Shown here piece by piece: positions 60,709 through 64,000 of a stretch of 64,000 nt of DNA. Made by a program: the position numbers and the translations under genes. Source of the stretch: Roseimaritima ulvae (GTDB taxonomy: Bacteria; Planctomycetota; Planctomycetia; Pirellulales; Pirellulaceae); assembly GCF_008065135.1 (NCBI RefSeq), contig NZ_CP042914.1:2976001-3040000 (forward strand). The letters are read 5' to 3'. Under the pieces are notes generated by a model. The model was not told the DNA's origin. It was given only the letters and a program-made list of their open reading frames with translations, and made no database searches. Position 1 is the stretch's first letter. Every line of letters starts with the position of its first letter.

Positions 60709-61032
60709 ATGAAGCATCCGACTACTGCTGGAACCGAATGGCAACTCGACGCCATGATCTTCGATGCCGATGGTCCGGGTATTGCGATCGCCTTGTTCAC
60801 GAGAAATCGAGGAACGGAGACCGCAATGGGATTCCGATGGCTTACGGACCAAACATATTTTGGAAAAGAGTCGGAGTGGATTCTGCTACCACACGAATTC
60901 TCTGCTGACGCGGCACGTCGGCTGGCGACAAAGAAGGCAGCTGGAATGACTGGTATTCATTCGTCTGGATTTAAGAAGATGATGAAATGGATGAAACGCC
61001 AAGAAGATGTGATACCCGGTATTTGCTACTAA
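60709..61032 (+). CDS. Soluble protein of unknown function (cassette 55)
   Basis: 107 residues. 'TEWQLDAMIFDADGPGIAIALFTRNRGTETAMGFRWL' is beta-rich, the C-terminal part basic and helical ('DAARRLATKKAAGMTGIHSSGFKKMMKWMKRQED'). Family not recognised. Its cassette is enlarged to 2.2 kb by the IS110-family insertion in its attC. Confidence 0.68.
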   Translation: MKHPTTAGTEWQLDAMIFDADGPGIAIALFTRNRGTETAMGFRWLTDQTYFGKESEWILLPHEFSADAARRLATKKAAGMTGIHSSGFKKMMKWMKRQEDVIPGICY

Positions 61033-61074
61033 GACCCGTGGACTCGTAGACTTTCGCATTGGCCCAACAATCCA

Positions 61075-61087
61075 GCAGAACCATGCG
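61075..61087 (+). other. attC left box, cassette 55, interrupted by IS110-family element
   Basis: AGCAGAACCATGC, a normal R'' box, cut off by the insertion. Its right part (CACACGGAGCACGG...) resumes at about 62833. Confidence 0.8.
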
Positions 61088-61101
61088 TTCCTGAAAGAGT
61101 T

Positions 61102-61604
61102 AAGCAGTTTTAAATAGGTTTTAGCTTTTTTGTTGGTTTGGCGTTGGAGCGGTAGCTTTACACCAGCTCCGGTGCATGGTCGTGTTTGCGGCGTAGCAAT
61201 TGGTTGCTGAGTGTCTTTTGACGACGGGTGGATCTTCTAGTCGGGTTAATTGCAGATCGTTCTTTTCGTTTGCGATTGCACCTCGATACATTCCTTCGTG
61301 GGGTCCCATCAAGAGCTTGTCTCGATGCCTTGGCTCAATCGGCCAAGCACTATCTATCGGATACGATTCCGCTCGCTGCCAAGTCGTGGCTCCTAATCAA
61401 TGCAACGTGTCGACAAGTCAGGCAACGGTGAAGTTGCGAGGTGACATCTACGCATGGTTCCGGGCGAACTGACTTGGGCGAGCCGACCCCATAGGTAAGC
61501 AATGATGCGAACATCATCGAACCGAGATGGGGTCGAATGCCATCACAAAAAGACACTTCGTATAGGCGACTACTTGTTTAAGTGAGTTGGTGCGAAAGAG
61601 TGAA
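61102..61604 (-). ncRNA. IS1111-type non-coding region, candidate guide (seeker/bridge) RNA source
   Basis: No gene in about 500 bases downstream of the transposase. In IS1111-group elements this region yields an RNA that directs target choice. In transposase sense it contains GGAACCATGC (61452-61461), matching the GAACCATGC left box of the interrupted attC. RNA boundaries and structure were not determined. Confidence 0.55.
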
Positions 61605-62705
61605 CTAGGCTGTTTGTTTGTGGATCGCAACTTGGCGTTTTCGCCGAGCCAACATGGCATCGCGGCACTCGGAGTAAGTCTGCTCGTGGACCATCATGTT
61701 GCGTATGATCACCGCCAGTTTTCGCATCATCGCGACACGTGCGATCTTGCTGCCGCGGCGGTTGCGGATTGGTTTGTACCAAGCCTTCAGCACTGGATCG
61801 CGTCGCAGGCAGTGCAGCGTAATTTGGGCCAACACCCAACGTGCCATCGTGCTTCCGGCTTTAGTGATGCGTCCACGTCGTCCCGTACCTTCGCCGCTGT
61901 CGTTGACGCCCGGTGTCAGGCCCCAGTAGTGAGCTAAGCTCTTGCCCTTGGGGAACCGATGGGGATCGCCGACCCGGCACACCAGAGACAACGCACTATA
62001 GTGTGCACAGCCGGGTATCGTGCGGAGGCGTGTGACCACGGGATCGTCTTTTGACCGTTCGATGATTTGGACTTCGAGGTCATTCATTCGCGTTGTCCAT
62101 CGCTCCAGTTCATCGAGGTGCCAGTCCATCTCGGCGCGTTCGCAGGGCGGTAGCTCGACAGTCTTCAGCCAGGCGATCGCACGGACGCTAGGGAACGTCT
62201 TGGTCGGCATCTTCCACTGGAGGTTATGCTTGCGAAGGATGTTCTTGATGCGGTTGGTTGCTCGCGTTCGCACTCGTCCGGCGTCTTTGCGCAATAGCGT
62301 GATCCGTTGACTTTCGGCATGGTGTTTGGATGGCAAGATGACCTGACGGACACCACGAACGGGCTCTCCAGCTCGCAGGCGATGTTGGTTGACCCAAAGT
62401 AGCTCTGAGAGCGCGTGGGCATCCCGTTTGTCTGTTTTGACCTTTAGCTTTTTGGTGGGCTGGATGAGGATGGTTTGAGTGCAGCCAACGGTGGGTAGGA
62501 ACTTGAGGAGCCAATCGTTGAAGCCGCAGACTTCGAGGATGGCGATGAAGCCTTCGTCGCCAGCCTTGTCTCGCAGCTTGGCAAAGAATTCTGCGCATCG
62601 CTTGGGCTCGGTGGATACCTGCCGCTTGAGAACGATGTCGCCGGCATCGTTGCGAAGAGAAATGGTGAGTTGCTTTGCGTGCTGGTCGATTCCGAGGTAC
62701 AACAT
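61605..62705 (-). CDS. IS110/IS1111-family DEDD transposase
   Basis: 366 residues. N-terminal RuvC-like DEDD domain: 'LYLGIDQHAKQLTISLR', 'AILEVCGFNDWLL', 'KTDKRDAHALSELL'. C-terminal Transposase_20 domain: 'LRTIPGCAHYSALSLVCRVGDPHRFPKGKSLAHYWGLTPGVNDSGEGTGRRGRITKAGSTMARWVL' with the conserved serine in AGST. Intact by inspection. It recombines circular element and target guided by the element's own RNA. Confidence 0.94.
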   Translation of the reverse strand: MLYLGIDQHAKQLTISLRNDAGDIVLKRQVSTEPKRCAEFFAKLRDKAGDEGFIAILEVCGFNDWLLKFLPTVGCTQTILIQPTKKLKVKTDKRDAHALSELLWVNQHRLRAGEPVRGVRQVILPSKHHAESQRITLLRKDAGRVRTRATNRIKNILRKHNLQWKMPTKTFPSVRAIAWLKTVELPPCERAEMDWHLDELERWTTRMNDLEVQIIERSKDDPVVTRLRTIPGCAHYSALSLVCRVGDPHRFPKGKSLAHYWGLTPGVNDSGEGTGRRGRITKAGSTMARWVLAQITLHCLRRDPVLKAWYKPIRNRRGSKIARVAMMRKLAVIIRNMMVHEQTYSECRDAMLARRKRQVAIHKQTA

Positions 62706-62832
62706 GGGTAGGTTCTCCGAGAGGGACGTAGTTCAATTTGGGTGTCGATTTTCGCGAAAGCGAGAGACGATCGCTCGTCTCCCATCATCTCGGAGAACCG
62801 TTTTTCGAACCACAACTCTTTCATCGACATCG

Positions 62833-62910
62833 ATTCACACGGAGCACGGCTTGCGCGGTTTCACAAATGGAAACATCACTCTCCGTGCCCGGTGATGGCA
62901 AACGTTATCG
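62833..62910 (+). other. attC right part, cassette 55
   Basis: Inner arms GCACGG/CCGTGC and end GCAAACGTT; crossover G62904|TT. Together with 61075-61087 it reconstructs one ordinary attC. Confidence 0.85.
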
Positions 62911-62936
62911 CATGCAGAAGTGAACCTGTTTGCCAG

Positions 62937-63413
62937 ATGGTTGATCGATCGATAACTTGTCCGGATTGTAGCTCGTCTGCATCTGTCACGATTGGACAGT
63001 CGATTGAAGGGGCGAAACTCGGTTGGTTTGAATCGATGCGTTGTGGGAATTGCGGGATGGCAATGGAGGCCGACGACTCGGGTCTACCGCCCGAAGATGT
63101 GCGTGCCCAAATGCTTAAGTCGGGAGGACGATGGGGACTAGACGTTACCACTGAAGGTCCACGACGCATCGAAGCCTGCAAGATACTTCATTGCGATCTG
63201 GGTACGATAATGGACGAGGTGAAGCCGATGAAACAACGGATGCCGGGTATTGTGTACACTGGAACCAGGGCGGAAATGGAGTGGCTCTGTCGCAGACTCT
63301 CGCAATTCGAAATCAACTCTACGGTGCTGCCTCAGAATGATGGCGATCATGCCCGTTCAATTGACATTAGCAAATTCGCAACGTCGATCATCAATAACGC
63401 AAAGAGGCGATAA
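62937..63413 (+). CDS. Zinc-ribbon protein of unknown function (cassette 56)
   Basis: 158 residues from ATG 62937; the frame is open upstream only through IS and attC DNA. 'TCPDCSSSASVTIGQSIEGAKLGWFESMRCGNCGM' is a CxxC...CxxC zinc ribbon, followed by an alpha/beta domain ('MKQRMPGIVYTGTRAEMEWLCRRLSQFEINSTVLP'). Soluble. Family not recognised. Confidence 0.72.
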   Translation: MVDRSITCPDCSSSASVTIGQSIEGAKLGWFESMRCGNCGMAMEADDSGLPPEDVRAQMLKSGGRWGLDVTTEGPRRIEACKILHCDLGTIMDEVKPMKQRMPGIVYTGTRAEMEWLCRRLSQFEINSTVLPQNDGDHARSIDISKFATSIINNAKRR

Positions 63414-63496
63414 CCATGTCGTGCAGCGGAGTACGGCATCAGGCGTTTATGAATTGTAAATCAATCGTCCGTACCCACTGACGACTAACGTTATGG
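63407..63496 (+). other. attC site, cassette 56
   Basis: Closes cassette 56 (62905-63490). Left box GATAACC; inner arms GTACGG/CCGTAC; loop resembles cassette 16 (CATCAGGCGTTT); crossover G63490|TT. Confidence 0.87.
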
Positions 63497-63533
63497 CGTT
63501 TGCTAGGGAACTCATTGCCACAGGGAATAGCCA

Positions 63534-63911
63534 ATGGACGAGCATGACGAGGGCGGCGTAGAGACGCCTGGAATTGCAGAACGCATCTCGGGCTTTTGGC
63601 ACTACGTGTATACTATCGCTGCGTTTGCTGGTGGAATTCTCTTCACAAGCTTTGCCCTCTCTGATCAGTACAACTTTCCGCTAGTAACTGGGCTTGCCGC
63701 AGTGATCTGCTTTGTTCTTGGCGTGCTGCTCGCGACCCGCTCTCGCAAGGCAATCCCAGCCTACATATCACTGGGCCTGCTTTCTATCTCCTTTGCCATC
63801 TATCGGCTTATTACCTCAGAGACAAACGCGTGGGGGATGCTAATAGCTGGCATTGCGTTCGTTCTGAGCTTTCCGTGGATCGCTGAGGGCCTACAAAGGA
63901 AAACGCCATAA
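63534..63911 (+). CDS. Four-helix membrane protein (cassette 57)
   Basis: 125 residues; AGGGAAT upstream of ATG 63534. Acidic N-terminus then 'YVYTIAAFAGGILFTSFAL', 'LVTGLAAVICFVLGVLLA', 'AIPAYISLGLLSISFAIYRLI', 'WGMLIAGIAFVLSFPWIA'. Inner-membrane protein of unknown role. Confidence 0.75.
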   Translation: MDEHDEGGVETPGIAERISGFWHYVYTIAAFAGGILFTSFALSDQYNFPLVTGLAAVICFVLGVLLATRSRKAIPAYISLGLLSISFAIYRLITSETNAWGMLIAGIAFVLSFPWIAEGLQRKTP

Positions 63912-63997
63912 CCAATGAAATGCACGCGAGTTGCGGGTCGCGTCATCTATGGAGTCAAAGTCACTTGGCCGCAACCGCGTGATTTCAAACGTTCGTC
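63907..63997 (+). other. attC site, cassette 57
   Basis: Closes cassette 57 (63491-63991). Left box ATAACCAA; inner arms GTTGCGG/CCGCAAC; crossover G63991|TT. A further cassette begins at 63992 and leaves the window. Confidence 0.87.
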
Positions 63998-64000
63998 GGA

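Larger units (their letters stand above)
61088..62832 (-). mobile_element. IS110-family, IS1111-type insertion sequence inserted in attC
   Basis: About 1.74 kb. Subterminal inverted repeats TGAAAGAGTT at 61092-61101 and AACTCTTTCA at 62813-62822, a few bases inside each end. The transposase gene is on the minus strand with a short upstream end (about 110 bases) and a long downstream non-coding region (about 500 bases), the layout reported for the IS1111 group. Insertion separates the R'' and L'' boxes of one attC, the target class described for IS1111-attC elements. Exact ends are uncertain by a few bases. Confidence 0.85.

Overview
The window is planctomycete DNA, probably from a Rhodopirellula/Rubripirellula-like member of the Pirellulales. 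The taxonomic call rests on families that are diagnostic for the phylum: a DUF1559 prepilin-like protein, DUF1501 sulfatase-like proteins with twin-arginine leaders, a PPC/DUF1549/DUF1553 giant protein with a planctomycete cytochrome motif, a CxxCH/WD40 protein, and 'NPYQP'-type membrane proteins. No rRNA or tRNA was seen, so the placement is inferred from protein families only.

Positions 1-26.1 kb are ordinary chromosome. They hold a partial TerC-family membrane protein, a TauE/SafE permease, a GT4 glycosyltransferase, queA, a Nudix hydrolase, a cysteine desulfurase, pdxJ, a secreted protein, a DUF1559 protein, a translationally coupled sugar-type ABC operon (binding protein, ATPase, permease, D-threonine-aldolase-like enzyme), a thiamine-diphosphate 2-oxoacid decarboxylase, a four-gene secreted DUF1501/DUF1549/WD40 operon and one unknown gene. 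The gaps between them are filled by dispersed palindromic and heptamer repeats.

From 26.3 kb to the right edge the window is a chromosomal integron. A minus-strand integrase with an extra N-terminal domain is followed by an attI region and then about 57 gene cassettes in 36 kb, nearly all closed by a recognisable attC hairpin (R'' usually GAACC, end usually ACGTT). The array runs off the window. Most cassettes carry one small plus-strand gene. Products include membrane or secreted proteins, zinc ribbons, SUKH immunity-like proteins, an S1 protein, ankyrin repeats, an FCP1-like phosphatase, a DUF5662-like protein, an HExxH protein and a ParE/RelE toxin-antitoxin pair. Several cassettes are exact or near-exact duplicates.

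Seventeen cassettes have no convincing gene. They fall into a few repeated families with two shared properties. Each carries a conserved promoter-like pair pointing at the next cassette (TTGCTC-17-TATNCT, or TTGCTG-18-TACAAT). Twelve of the seventeen also carry a long hairpin built from an iterated short word, and the word changes between families while the flanks stay similar. I read them as mobile promoter/hairpin cassettes; this is inference.

Two parasites have landed in attC sites. A group II intron sits in the attC of the toxin-antitoxin cassette; its reverse transcriptase has an in-frame amber codon and the right half of the attC is missing. An IS110-family, IS1111-type element sits between the R'' and L'' boxes of another attC; its long downstream non-coding region contains a 9-base match to the attC core it interrupted. 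All identities were judged by eye and no database search was run.
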